Origin: Cryobacterium sp. N22
GTDB lineage: Bacteria; Actinomycetota; Actinomycetes; Actinomycetales; Microbacteriaceae
Direction of reading: 5' to 3'
NCBI RefSeq assembly: GCF_002929555.1
Contig: NZ_PJJP01000030.1
Location: 1-64,000 of the forward strand
DNA: 64,000 bases
Within the stretch, counting starts at the first letter, position 1; each line of letters opens with the position of its first letter. Below, in pieces: positions 37,162 to 45,544 of the stretch. A program made the translations under genes and the position numbers. The notes below the pieces were generated by a model. The model was not told where the DNA came from, made no database searches, and saw only the letters and a program-made list of their open reading frames with translations.

Positions 37162-38465
37162 GGCCGACCACCGCGCTCGCTCAACGGCCACTCGATCAGG
37201 ATCGACGTGCCCCGGCCGGGTCCGCTGTTCACCTGGACGACGCCGCCGGCCTTCGCGACCCGCTCCCGGATCGAGATCCGCAGGCCCAGGCGTTCGCTGG
37301 GCACGGCGGCAGGGTCGAACCCGACACCGGAGTCGGCGATCTCGATGACGCAGCCGCCGAGAAGATTGGAATTCATCCGCACCGACCGCGTCACCGGGTC
37401 ACCGGGGGCGCCGGCGTGCTGGATGCTGTTCACGATCGCTTGGGCACTGGCGGTGTAGAGGGCCTCGCAGGCGTGCGCGGGCAGGCTGAGCCTCTCCGCA
37501 TCGCAGTCGATGAATTCGATCGGCTCCTCGAACCGGTTCGCGATCGCGCGGATGCGTTCCTTGAGGGTGCTGAACATGACCAGGCTGTCGTCGGCGGCGG
37601 GAAGCGAGCCGGCCTCGTTGAGCCGGGCGATGGCGTCCTCCGCCATCGTTGCGGCGAGCTCGGCGGACTTCGGCGTGCCCGCCGCCGCCGCAGACAACAG
37701 GGCGGCGAGGACGCTGTCGTGCACGAGGGAGTCCACCTGCACCCGCTCCACTTCCGTGGCGTGCTGGCGCACCGCAGCGGAATAGGTGGTCAGCGCGTTG
37801 GTCTGCGCGATGTCGACCCCGGCGGTGGCCTGGCGCAGCATGGTGATGATGATCAGCACCACCTGGCCGAGCAGGATCGCGTAGACGGCGTCCAGGGCTC
37901 CGAGCTTCGGATCCGCGCCACCCCCTGCGGGCAGTACCCGCACGATGCCGTAGGTGATCGGGGCCAGGAAGGTATACGTCATCGCCCACCACTTGGAGAA
38001 CGAGACGGCGGCGAACCCCGTCGCGACGCTGCAGAGGTACCAGAGCCACGGCTTGCCGTCGAGCGTGCCCTCCGGGGTGTTCAGCATCACCGGCCAGCAG
38101 GCCAGGGCGACGAGGTACACCACCGCGAACACCCCGCTGGTGGCCCTGACGAACTTCTTCACCAGCGTCGCGATGGTCGCCACGCCCAGGCCGCCGAAGA
38201 TCGCGATGCTGAGGGCCACCCCGAGACCGGGCTTGAGGCTGTCCAGCTGGCCGAGCATCGCCGGGTAGGTCTGCAGGGCGAAGATCAGGCCGACGCCGCC
38301 GACGGAGCGGGAGACCACCCGTTCGATCTGCGCCCGGCTGATGGGCTTGCGCGGCTGCTTGGATTCGTTGAGCAGGTCGGCGCCGAGCTGTTCGGGCGCG
38401 ACGCGGCCCGGCGACAGCCTGAACGACCGGACCGGCAGGACCTCCGCCGGACTAGGAGCGCCCAT
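37158..38465 (-). CDS. Membrane sensor histidine kinase (NarL/DesK-partner type)
   Basis: 435 residues. Six helices between about 52 and 210 form an intramembrane sensor. The dimerisation helix has VDSLVHDSVLAALL, with His249 followed by Asp as in HPK7 kinases. The ATPase domain shows the N-box AIVNSIQHAG, G1 IADSGVGFD and G2 GRGTSILIEW. It overlaps the response-regulator gene upstream by 14 bp and the kinase-like gene downstream by 4 bp. It would autophosphorylate at His249 and pass phosphate to the NarL-type regulator. The signal is unknown. Confidence 0.88.
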   Translation of the reverse strand: MGAPSPAEVLPVRSFRLSPGRVAPEQLGADLLNESKQPRKPISRAQIERVVSRSVGGVGLIFALQTYPAMLGQLDSLKPGLGVALSIAIFGGLGVATIATLVKKFVRATSGVFAVVYLVALACWPVMLNTPEGTLDGKPWLWYLCSVATGFAAVSFSKWWAMTYTFLAPITYGIVRVLPAGGGADPKLGALDAVYAILLGQVVLIIITMLRQATAGVDIAQTNALTTYSAAVRQHATEVERVQVDSLVHDSVLAALLSAAAAGTPKSAELAATMAEDAIARLNEAGSLPAADDSLVMFSTLKERIRAIANRFEEPIEFIDCDAERLSLPAHACEALYTASAQAIVNSIQHAGAPGDPVTRSVRMNSNLLGGCVIEIADSGVGFDPAAVPSERLGLRISIRERVAKAGGVVQVNSGPGRGTSILIEWPLSERGGRP

Positions 38466-39159
38466 CCCCGCCTTCCAGGTCGAGACCCGGCAGGATGCCG
38501 TCTTCCACGGCCCTGCGCAGCAGGTCGACCTTCGTGGGCGCCGGGCGGCCCACCTCGACGTACTTCACCCGGATGCGGTCGAGGTACTCCCGGGCCGTGG
38601 AGTGGGCGATACCCAGCTGCATGGCCACCATCTTCAGCGGCAGGCCGGAGGCGTAGAGGTGCAGCACGTCACGTTCACGGCGGCCCAGCTGGGCCTTGGC
38701 GAAGTCCCGGTCGGCGTCGATGGCGGTGGCCCACTCGAGGTTGTTGAGCACGTCGCCGCGAGCCACTGAGGCGACGGCGGCCATCACCGTGGTCGTCGGC
38801 GACGACTTGGGGATGACGCCGGCTGCACCGGCGGCCAGGGCCTCACGGACCAGCGCGACCCTGTCGGCGATGCTGTGCACCAGCACCGACGCGCCGGTGC
38901 CGCGGGCCAGGTGCACGTTGTCGGTGACGAGAGACCCGTCGCCGAGCGACAGGTCGAGCACGATCACGTCGACCGGGCGGCCGGCGATGCCGTCGACGAG
39001 TTCGCGTACCGTCGCGGCCTCGAAGACCACCTCGAAGCCGGTGTTCTCACAGGCGGCCTTGAGGCCCAGCCGAACCGACTCATGGTCGTCGGCGATGCCC
39101 ACCCGTACGGGGCGGTCGGCCAGGTCGGGCGCGGTGTCAGGCTCGGTCACGGTTGTCAT
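38452..39159 (-). CDS. NarL/LuxR-family response regulator
   Basis: 235 residues. Receiver domain: RVGIADDHESVRLGL with acidic pocket, phosphoacceptor Asp69 in VDVIVLDLSLGDG, and the conserved Lys in GVIPKSSP. The DNA-binding LuxR helix-turn-helix spans LGRRERDVLHLYASGLPLK to TAREYLDRIRVKY. The linked kinase overlaps its 3' end. On the minus strand TAGTGT at 39184-39189 may be its -10, giving a leader of about 20 nt with GAGAG before the ATG. Targets are unknown; autoregulation is common in this family. Confidence 0.92.
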   Translation of the reverse strand: MTTVTEPDTAPDLADRPVRVGIADDHESVRLGLKAACENTGFEVVFEAATVRELVDGIAGRPVDVIVLDLSLGDGSLVTDNVHLARGTGASVLVHSIADRVALVREALAAGAAGVIPKSSPTTTVMAAVASVARGDVLNNLEWATAIDADRDFAKAQLGRRERDVLHLYASGLPLKMVAMQLGIAHSTAREYLDRIRVKYVEVGRPAPTKVDLLRRAVEDGILPGLDLEGGDGRS

Positions 39160-39190
39160 CTCTCGTCTTCGTTCTTGGTGCTAACACTAG

Positions 39191-40504
39191 CTATCTGGTG
39201 AGCAGGGCGACGGCCTCGACGTGGTGGGTGTTGGGGAAAAGGTCGAAGGCGCGCAGGCTCCGCAGCGTGTACCCGTGACCGGCGAACAGGGCGACGTCCC
39301 GGGCCAGAGCCACCGGATCGCACGCGACGTAGACCACCTGGGCCGGCGCGAGGAACGCCAGGGTGTCGACGACTTCGCCGCCGGCGCCGGAGCGCGGCGG
39401 GTCGAGCACCACGGTGGCGGCCTGCAGGCGGCTGCGTTCGGCCGCGTCGGCGTCGCGGGTGAGGCCGGTCAGGAATTTGTCCACCCTGGCCGTCTGGGCT
39501 GTGGCGCCGACCCATTCGGCGAGGTTCGCGCCGGCGTTGTCTGTGGCCTGGGCGTCGCTCTCCACCGAGGTGATGCGCACGTCGGAACCGAACCGGTCGC
39601 CGACGGCGGCGGCGAGCAGCCCCACACCGCCGTACAGGTCGAGGTTGGCGGCCTTGGCGTCGAACAGCTCGGGGTCGATGGCGTCCTGCACGGCGGCGAA
39701 CAGGGTCTCGGCGGCGCGGGCATGCACCTGCCAGAAACCGGCGGCGTCGAGCCGGAACTCGCGGTCGCCCACCCGCTCGGTGATCGGCTTCGGCGCGGTG
39801 CGGCGCCGGCGGCCCTTGTCGTCCTGCTCGGCGACGAGGATCTGCACCTCGCCGACGCTGGGGGCGACGACGTCGACGGATGCGGCGCCGGCGAACAGCT
39901 TGTCCAGCGGCGCGGCCATTTCAAGGGCGTGCACGGCCAGCGGCAGGTCGTCGACGGGGATCACCCGGTGCGAGCGGGCGGCGTACGGACCGACGATGCC
40001 GGTCTCCGTCACATGCAGGCGCACCCGGGTGCGCCAGCCGGTGCCGTCCATCGCGTCGCCCGGGGAGGCATCCGCTGCCACCGGCACGGCCTCGACGGTG
40101 ACGTCGCTGTCGATTGCGGCCATCCGGTGCAGCGCGTCGGTGAGGACCTGGCGCTTGAGCTCGCGTTGGTGGCCCAGTTCAATGTGGCCGAATTCGGCGC
40201 CGCCGGCGCGGTCGGCCGGGTCCCGGTCAATGGCCGCTGCGGCCCAGATGTGCGGCTGGCGTTCGGGGGCCGCGTCCAGGACCTCGACGGTCTCGGCCCG
40301 CCAGAAGCTTTTCTTGTTGGCGTCGGTGAGCCTGGCGCGCACGCGTTCGCCCGGGAGGGTGTCGCTGACGAAGACCACGCGGCCCTCGTGCCGGGCAACG
40401 AAGATGCCGCCGTGGGCTACGTTGGTGATATCGAGGTCGAGTTCGGTGCCGATCTCGCCCTCTGGAGTGCTCTGACTTGCCTGACGATTAGTGTTGGTGC
40501 CCAT
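39191..40504 (-). CDS. TRAM-domain class I SAM-dependent RNA methyltransferase (TrmA/RumA type)
   Basis: 437 residues. An N-terminal TRAM domain (LDITNVAHGGIFVARHEGRVVFV) precedes a RumA-type core. FWQVHARAAETLFAAVQ starts the SAM-binding part; NLDLYGGVGLLAAAV is motif I; VVLDPPRSGAGG is motif IV, and YVACDPVALARDV contains the catalytic Cys. It methylates uridine at C5 in rRNA or tRNA. The iron-sulfur cysteines of RumA are not evident. ATG 40504 is chosen; an ATG six codons upstream is the alternative. It is divergent from maf. Confidence 0.88.
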   Translation of the reverse strand: MGTNTNRQASQSTPEGEIGTELDLDITNVAHGGIFVARHEGRVVFVSDTLPGERVRARLTDANKKSFWRAETVEVLDAAPERQPHIWAAAAIDRDPADRAGGAEFGHIELGHQRELKRQVLTDALHRMAAIDSDVTVEAVPVAADASPGDAMDGTGWRTRVRLHVTETGIVGPYAARSHRVIPVDDLPLAVHALEMAAPLDKLFAGAASVDVVAPSVGEVQILVAEQDDKGRRRRTAPKPITERVGDREFRLDAAGFWQVHARAAETLFAAVQDAIDPELFDAKAANLDLYGGVGLLAAAVGDRFGSDVRITSVESDAQATDNAGANLAEWVGATAQTARVDKFLTGLTRDADAAERSRLQAATVVLDPPRSGAGGEVVDTLAFLAPAQVVYVACDPVALARDVALFAGHGYTLRSLRAFDLFPNTHHVEAVALLTR

Positions 40505-40545
40505 TGAATGAGCATCCCACATCTGCCTGCCGCCTGAAGGGTTCC

Positions 40546-41205
40546 ATGCGCCTCTACCTCGCCTCCACCTCCCCCGCCCGGCTGTCGCTGCTGCGCGCGG
40601 CGGGCATCGAACCTGTCACCATTTCGCCCGATGTCGACGAGGATGCCGTTGCGGCGACCGAGGCTGAACGCAGGGGCGAACCCCTGACGCCGCACCACGT
40701 GGTGGAGCTGCTGGCCCGGGCGAAGGCCGAGGCCGTCGCCTCCGGCGGCGCCGGGCAGGGCATCGACGGGCTGATCCTCGGCGGGGACTCGGTCTTCGTG
40801 CTCGACGGGGTCATCTACGGCAAGCCGCACACCCACGAGCGGGCCAGGGAGCGCTGGCACACCCAGCGCGGCCGCACCGGGCAGCTCTATTCCGGCCACT
40901 GGCTGATCGAGCACGTCGACGGCCGGCCCGGCCGGGCCGTCGGCGCCGTCGCCGTGGCCGACGTGACCTTCGCCGATGACCTCACCGATTCGGAGCTCGA
41001 CGCGTACATCGAAACGGGCGAGCCGCTCTTCGTCGCGGGCGCTTTCACCATCGACAGCCTCGGCGCGCCGTACATCAGCCGCATCGAGGGCGACCCGTCC
41101 ACGGTGGTGGGACTGTCGCTGCCGACGCTGCGCAGATTGGTGCTCCGGCTGGGCTATGACTGGCCAAGTCTGTGGAATATGGGCACTTCGGCCCTACCGG
41201 ACTGA
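40546..41205 (+). CDS. Maf-family nucleoside triphosphate pyrophosphatase
   Basis: 219 residues. It opens LYLASTSPARLSLLRAAG, the S-x-S-x-x-R motif that binds the nucleotide. GLILGGDSVFVLDG carries the catalytic Asp, and GKPHTHERARE matches the usual GKP-x-x-x-x-A region. Maf proteins hydrolyse non-canonical or canonical NTPs to the monophosphate and have been linked to division arrest in Bacillus. GAAGGG lies 4 nt before the ATG. It stands alone between the methyltransferase and the carboxylase alpha gene. Confidence 0.93.
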   Translation: MRLYLASTSPARLSLLRAAGIEPVTISPDVDEDAVAATEAERRGEPLTPHHVVELLARAKAEAVASGGAGQGIDGLILGGDSVFVLDGVIYGKPHTHERARERWHTQRGRTGQLYSGHWLIEHVDGRPGRAVGAVAVADVTFADDLTDSELDAYIETGEPLFVAGAFTIDSLGAPYISRIEGDPSTVVGLSLPTLRRLVLRLGYDWPSLWNMGTSALPD

Positions 41206-41293
41206 CCGGTTTTTCGGGGCCTTTGTAGCCCGACGCAGTGTTCTTCGGGCGGTTTTTGTGGGAAAGAACCAAAATTGCGGGGGTTCCGACCAA

Positions 41294-41299
41294 TAGGCT
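41294..41299 (+). promoter_or_regulatory. -10 element of a leaderless promoter (TAGGCT)
   Basis: TAGGCT lies 8 nt before ATG 41308. The same hexamer precedes rfbC on the other strand. Confidence 0.5.
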
Positions 41300-41307
41300 C
41301 AGTACCT

Positions 41308-43071
41308 ATGTCGCGTATAACGAAGGTCCTCATCGCCAACCGGGGCGAGATCGCCGTCAGAGTGATCAGAGCAGCGAAGGACAGCGGCATCCTCTCGGTC
41401 GCCGTTTACGCCGACCAGGACCGGGACGCCCTGCACGCCCGGCTCGCCGACGAGGCCTACGGGCTCGACGGCACATCCAGCGCCGAGACCTACCTCGTCA
41501 TCGAGAAGATCCTCTCCATCGCCCGCCGCTCCGGCGCCGACGCCGTGCACCCCGGCTACGGCTTCCTCGCCGAGAACGCCGCCTTCGCCCGGGCTGTGCT
41601 GGACGCCGGCCTGATCTGGATCGGCCCGTCCCCCGAGGCCATCGAGCAGCTCGGCGACAAGGTCTCCGCCAGGCACATCGCCGAGAAGGTGCACGCGCCG
41701 ATGGCGCCCGGCACGCTGAACCCCGTCGCCGACGCCAGCGAGGTGCTCGACTTCGTCGACCAGCACGGCCTGCCCGTCGCCATCAAGGCCGCCTTCGGCG
41801 GCGGCGGCCGCGGCCTGAAGGTGGCCCGCACCCGCGACGAGGTTCCGGAACTGTTCGACTCCGCCGTGCGGGAGGCCATCACGGCGTTCGGCCGCGGTGA
41901 GTGTTTCGTGGAGAAGTACCTCGACAAGCCCCGGCACGTTGAAACGCAGTGCCTGGCGGATGCCCACGGCAACGTCGTCGTGATCTCCACCCGCGACTGC
42001 TCGCTCCAGCGCCGCCACCAGAAGCTCGTCGAAGAGGCGCCGGCGCCGTTCCTCACCGAGGCGCAGACGACCGAGATGTACCGGGCGTCCAAGGCCATAC
42101 TCAAGGAGGTCGGCTACGTCGGCGCCGGAACCTGCGAGTTCCTCATCGGCCAGGACGGCACGGTCTCCTTCCTCGAGGTGAACACCCGCCTACAGGTGGA
42201 GCACCCGGTCTCGGAAGAGGTCACCGGCATCGACCTGGTCCGTGAGCAGTTCCGGCTCGCCGAGGGCGGCGTCCTGGACTACGACGACCCCATCGCCGTC
42301 GGCCACTCATTCGAATTCCGCATCAACGGTGAGGATGCCGGCCGCGGCTTCATGCCCGCACCCGGCCCGGTGCACGTGTTCAAGGCCGCCGGCGGCCCCG
42401 GCGTGCGCGTCGACAGCGGTGTGCAGTCCGGCGACGAGATCTCCGGCTCGTTCGACTCGCTGCTGGCCAAGCTCATCGTCACCGGCGCGACCCGGGAACA
42501 GGCCCTCGAGCGCGCCCGCCGTGCCCTCGACGAGTTCGAAGTGGCCGGCCTGCCCACGGTGCTGCCGTTCCACCGCATGATCGTGCGCGACCCGGCCTTC
42601 GCCCCCGCCGACGGCGCCCCGTTCTCGATCTACACCCGCTGGATCGAGACCGAGTTCGAGAACACCATCGCCCCCTGGAGCGGCACCGTCGAGGACCGTC
42701 CGCGCTCCGACGCCCGGCACAGCGTCGTCGTCGAGGTGGACGGCCGTCGCATCGAGGTGAGCCTGCCCAGCAAGCTGCTGCCCGGTACCGCCTCGGAGAA
42801 GACCGCCGGGCCCGCCCCGCGCCGTCGCACCGCCGCGCACTCGGTGAACACCGCGACGGGAGACGCCGTGAAGGCGCCCATGCAGGCCACCATCGTGAAG
42901 ATCCTCGTCGCCGAGGGCGACACCGTCGTCAAGGGTGACCTGCTGCTGGTGCTGGAGGCCATGAAGATGGAACAGCCGCTCACCGCGCACAAGGACGGCG
43001 TGGTCGGGGTCATCGGCGCCGACGTCGGCTCGACGGTCTCCAGCGGCCACCTGCTCATGACGGTCGGCTAA
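41308..43071 (+). CDS. Acetyl/propionyl-CoA carboxylase alpha subunit (biotin carboxylase plus BCCP)
   Basis: 587 residues. A biotin carboxylase domain starts [20 protein letters not shown]-grasp motifs include [13 protein letters not shown] and [20 protein letters not shown] with the catalytic Glu and Arg. A linker (residues ~460-515) leads to the BCCP domain, biotinylated at Lys553 in [11 protein letters not shown]. It is the AccA3-like partner of the beta subunit at 34002 and the epsilon subunit at 35612. The leaderless -10 decides the ATG at 41308; an ATG in frame at 41275 is less likely. Confidence 0.96.
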   Translation: MSRITKVLIANRGEIAVRVIRAAKDSGILSVAVYADQDRDALHARLADEAYGLDGTSSAETYLVIEKILSIARRSGADAVHPGYGFLAENAAFARAVLDAGLIWIGPSPEAIEQLGDKVSARHIAEKVHAPMAPGTLNPVADASEVLDFVDQHGLPVAIKAAFGGGGRGLKVARTRDEVPELFDSAVREAITAFGRGECFVEKYLDKPRHVETQCLADAHGNVVVISTRDCSLQRRHQKLVEEAPAPFLTEAQTTEMYRASKAILKEVGYVGAGTCEFLIGQDGTVSFLEVNTRLQVEHPVSEEVTGIDLVREQFRLAEGGVLDYDDPIAVGHSFEFRINGEDAGRGFMPAPGPVHVFKAAGGPGVRVDSGVQSGDEISGSFDSLLAKLIVTGATREQALERARRALDEFEVAGLPTVLPFHRMIVRDPAFAPADGAPFSIYTRWIETEFENTIAPWSGTVEDRPRSDARHSVVVEVDGRRIEVSLPSKLLPGTASEKTAGPAPRRRTAAHSVNTATGDAVKAPMQATIVKILVAEGDTVVKGDLLLVLEAMKMEQPLTAHKDGVVGVIGADVGSTVSSGHLLMTVG

Positions 43072-43090
43072 CCAGCCGGCGCCCAGCGTC

Positions 43091-43152
43091 GTGCCCGGTC
43101 GCCCGGCGCAACTGTTCCCGAAACGGACAATTGCGCCCGGCGCACCGGGCAC
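43091..43152 (+). terminator. Terminator of the carboxylase alpha gene, long imperfect hairpin
   Basis: GTGCCCGGT (43091-43099) and ACCGGGCAC (43144-43152) are perfect outer arms; the interior CGCCCGGCGCAA/TTGCGCCCGGCG also pairs with bulges. TTTT follows directly, as for an intrinsic terminator. The inside carries the AACTGTT/ACAATTG motif of the intergenic palindromes. Confidence 0.8.
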
Positions 43153-43164
43153 TTTTATCCGCAC

Positions 43165-43179
43165 GGGCAACAGTTGCCC
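43165..43179. repeat. Small palindrome GGGCAAC-A-GTTGCCC
   Basis: A perfect 7-bp dyad around a single A, between the terminator and the lpdA stop. It shares the GCAAC/GTTGC core of the longer intergenic palindromes in the window. Confidence 0.65.
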
Positions 43180-43200
43180 CTGCCCGTTAGGGCTGGCGGG

Positions 43201-44640
43201 TCAGTAGTGCACCTTGTGCATCGCGCGGGCGGCATCCGTGATGGACCCGGTCAGCGACGGGTAGACGGTGAACGCCTCGGCGACCTCGTCGACGGTGAGG
43301 CCGTGCTCGACCGCGAGGGTGAGCGGGAAGATCAGTTCGCTGGCCTTGGGGCCCACGATGACGCCGCCGATGACGGTGCCGGTGCCGCGGGAGGCGATGA
43401 GCTTGACGAAGCCGTCCTTGATGCCCATCATCTTGGCGCGCGGGTTTGCCTCGAGCGGCATCTTGTACACCTCGCCGCGGCGTACGCCCTCCTCGATCTC
43501 CTTCTGGGTCCAGCCGACCGTGGCGATCTCCGGCTGGGTGAAGATGTTGGCGGCCACGTTGCGGATCTCGATCGGGTTCACCGCGTCGCCCATGGCGTGG
43601 TACACCGCGGTGCGGCCCATCATGGATGCGACGGACGCCAGCGGCATCTCGGTGGTGCAGTCGCCGGCGGCGTAGATGTTGGGGATCGAGGTGCGCGCCA
43701 CCCGGTTCACCCGGATGTGGCCGGACTCGTCCAGCTGCACGCCGGCCTCGGCCAGGCCGACGCCCACGGTGTTCGGCACGGCGCCGACGGCGATCAGGCA
43801 GTGGCTGCCCTCGACGGACCGGCCGTCGGTGAGGGTCACCAGCACGCCGGTGTCGGTGCGTTCGGCGGTGGCGGCGCGGGACTTGTTCAGCACCACCATG
43901 CCGTTGCGCTTGAACACATTCTCGATCACGGCGGCGGCGTCGACGTCTTCGCCGGGCAGCACCTGGTCGCGGCTGGAGACGAGGGTGACCTCGGCGCCCA
44001 GCGCCCGGTAGGCGGAGGCGAACTCCGCACCGGTCACGCCGGAGCCGACAACGATGAGGTGCTTGGGCACCGACTTGAGGTTGTACAGCTGGGTCCAGGT
44101 GAGGATCCGCTCGCCGTCGGGCATCATCGTGGGCATCGTGCGGGGGCTCGCGCCCACCGACAGCACGATGGTGTCGGCCTCGATCCGGTCGAAATCGGTG
44201 CCGGAGCCGTCGTCTCCGGTCGACACGATGACAGCGTCCCGACCGTCGAGCCGGCCGTGGCCGCTCTGCAGCTTCACACCGGCCTTGACGAGGGTCTCCC
44301 GCATGTCCTGGGACTGCTCCCTGGCCAGCGCAAGCAGGCGCTTGTTCACCGCGGCGAGGTTGATGGCGACCTCGGGGTGCAGCGGCTTTCCGGTGCCGTC
44401 GCGCACGAAGAACTGCACGCCAAGGTCGTTGGCCTCGCGGATCGAATTCGACGCTTCCGCGGTCGCGATCAGGGACTTCGAGGGAACGACGTCGGTGAGC
44501 ACCGCGGCTCCGCCAACGCCGACCCGTTCGATCAGGGTGACCTCGGCGCCCTGCTGGGCGCCGGCGAGTGCCGCTTCGTATCCACCGGGGCCGCCGCCGA
44601 TGATGGCGATGCGTTGTTTTCGTTCAAACTCGTAAGGCAT
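43201..44640 (-). CDS. lpdA: NAD(P)H-quinone dehydrogenase, LpdA-like flavoprotein
   Basis: 479 residues of the flavoprotein disulfide reductase fold. FAD site IAIIGGGPGGYEAAL; NAD site LIVVGSGVTGAEFAS; FAD motif IYAAGDCT. The redox centre that reads CxxxxC in lipoamide dehydrogenase is GGAAVLTDVVPSK, so both cysteines are absent. The C-terminal His-Glu pair is also lost (FTVYPSLTGSI). This is the pattern of mycobacterial LpdA, which reduces quinones and not disulfides. The start is at 44640; CAGAAT 6 nt upstream is a possible leaderless -10. It is divergent from the PNP gene. Confidence 0.88.
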   Translation of the reverse strand: MPYEFERKQRIAIIGGGPGGYEAALAGAQQGAEVTLIERVGVGGAAVLTDVVPSKSLIATAEASNSIREANDLGVQFFVRDGTGKPLHPEVAINLAAVNKRLLALAREQSQDMRETLVKAGVKLQSGHGRLDGRDAVIVSTGDDGSGTDFDRIEADTIVLSVGASPRTMPTMMPDGERILTWTQLYNLKSVPKHLIVVGSGVTGAEFASAYRALGAEVTLVSSRDQVLPGEDVDAAAVIENVFKRNGMVVLNKSRAATAERTDTGVLVTLTDGRSVEGSHCLIAVGAVPNTVGVGLAEAGVQLDESGHIRVNRVARTSIPNIYAAGDCTTEMPLASVASMMGRTAVYHAMGDAVNPIEIRNVAANIFTQPEIATVGWTQKEIEEGVRRGEVYKMPLEANPRAKMMGIKDGFVKLIASRGTGTVIGGVIVGPKASELIFPLTLAVEHGLTVDEVAEAFTVYPSLTGSITDAARAMHKVHY

Positions 44641-44698
44641 TCACTTATTCTGTCCTTCCCCGCGCGACCCGCCAAACCACGGCTGCCCCGCAGGCAAT

Positions 44699-44704
44699 TA
44701 GAGT
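44699..44704 (+). promoter_or_regulatory. -10 element of a leaderless promoter (TAGAGT)
   Basis: TAGAGT lies 6 nt before ATG 44711; the intervening AGGGGG abuts the start codon and is too close to act as a ribosome binding site. Confidence 0.5.
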
Positions 44705-44710
44705 AGGGGG

Positions 44711-45544
44711 ATGCTCACGACCGAGATCAATCCTCTTGACGCGCCGGAAACCAATCCGTTCGACGTGGCCGCCACCGCCGCCCAAGAAATCGCCGACGCC
44801 ACCGGTGTCGCCCACCACGACATCGCCCTGACCCTGGGGAGCGGGTGGGGCAAGGCCGCGGACCTGATCGGCGAGACCACCCACACGATCCCCGCGCAGG
44901 AGATCACCGGGTTCAGCGCGCCGGCCCTGGCCGGCCACGCGGGCATGCTGCGCTCGGTGCTGCTGCCTACGGGCAAGCGTGCCCTGGTGATCGGCGCCCG
45001 CACCCACTACTACGAGGGCCACGGCGTGCGCCGGGTCGTGCACAGCGTGCGCACCGCCGCCGCCACCGGGGCGACGACCATGATCCTCACCAACGGGGCC
45101 GGCGGCATCCGCGAGACCTGGAAGCCGGGCACTCCGGTGCTGATCAGCGACCACATCAACCTCACCGCCGACTCGCCGCTCGAGGGCGCCACCTTCATCG
45201 ACCTCACTGACCTGTACTCGACGCGGCTGCGTGACCTCGCCCGCGGCATCGACCCCACCCTGGACGAAGGCGTGTACTGCCAGTTCCGCGGGCCGCACTA
45301 CGAAACGCCCGCCGAGGTGCAGATGGCCAAGGTCATCGGCGGCCACATCGTGGGCATGTCCACCGCGCTGGAGGCCATCGCCGCCCGCCAGGCCGGCATG
45401 GAGGTTCTCGGCATGTCGCTGATCACCAACCTCGCCGCGGGTATCCAGAAGACCCCGCTCAGTCACGGCGAGGTGCTCGAGGCCGGCCAGGCCGCCGAAG
45501 CCACCATCAGCGCCCTCCTCGCCAGCATTGTGGCCGCACTGTGA
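44711..45544 (+). CDS. deoD: Purine-nucleoside phosphorylase (trimeric class)
   Basis: 277 residues. Family marks of the trimeric (PunA-type) enzyme are LTLGSGWGKAAD (phosphate loop), ARTHYYEGHGVRRV, TNGAGGIRE, FRGPHYETPAEVQM and GMSLITNLAAGI. It splits purine nucleosides with phosphate into base and ribose-1-phosphate. The stop overlaps the start of a phospho-sugar mutase gene (GTGA); that enzyme would convert the product to the 5-phosphate. It opens the nucleoside-salvage block that runs to 57.9 kb. The symbol punA is equally applicable. Confidence 0.95.
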   Translation: MLTTEINPLDAPETNPFDVAATAAQEIADATGVAHHDIALTLGSGWGKAADLIGETTHTIPAQEITGFSAPALAGHAGMLRSVLLPTGKRALVIGARTHYYEGHGVRRVVHSVRTAAATGATTMILTNGAGGIRETWKPGTPVLISDHINLTADSPLEGATFIDLTDLYSTRLRDLARGIDPTLDEGVYCQFRGPHYETPAEVQMAKVIGGHIVGMSTALEAIAARQAGMEVLGMSLITNLAAGIQKTPLSHGEVLEAGQAAEATISALLASIVAAL

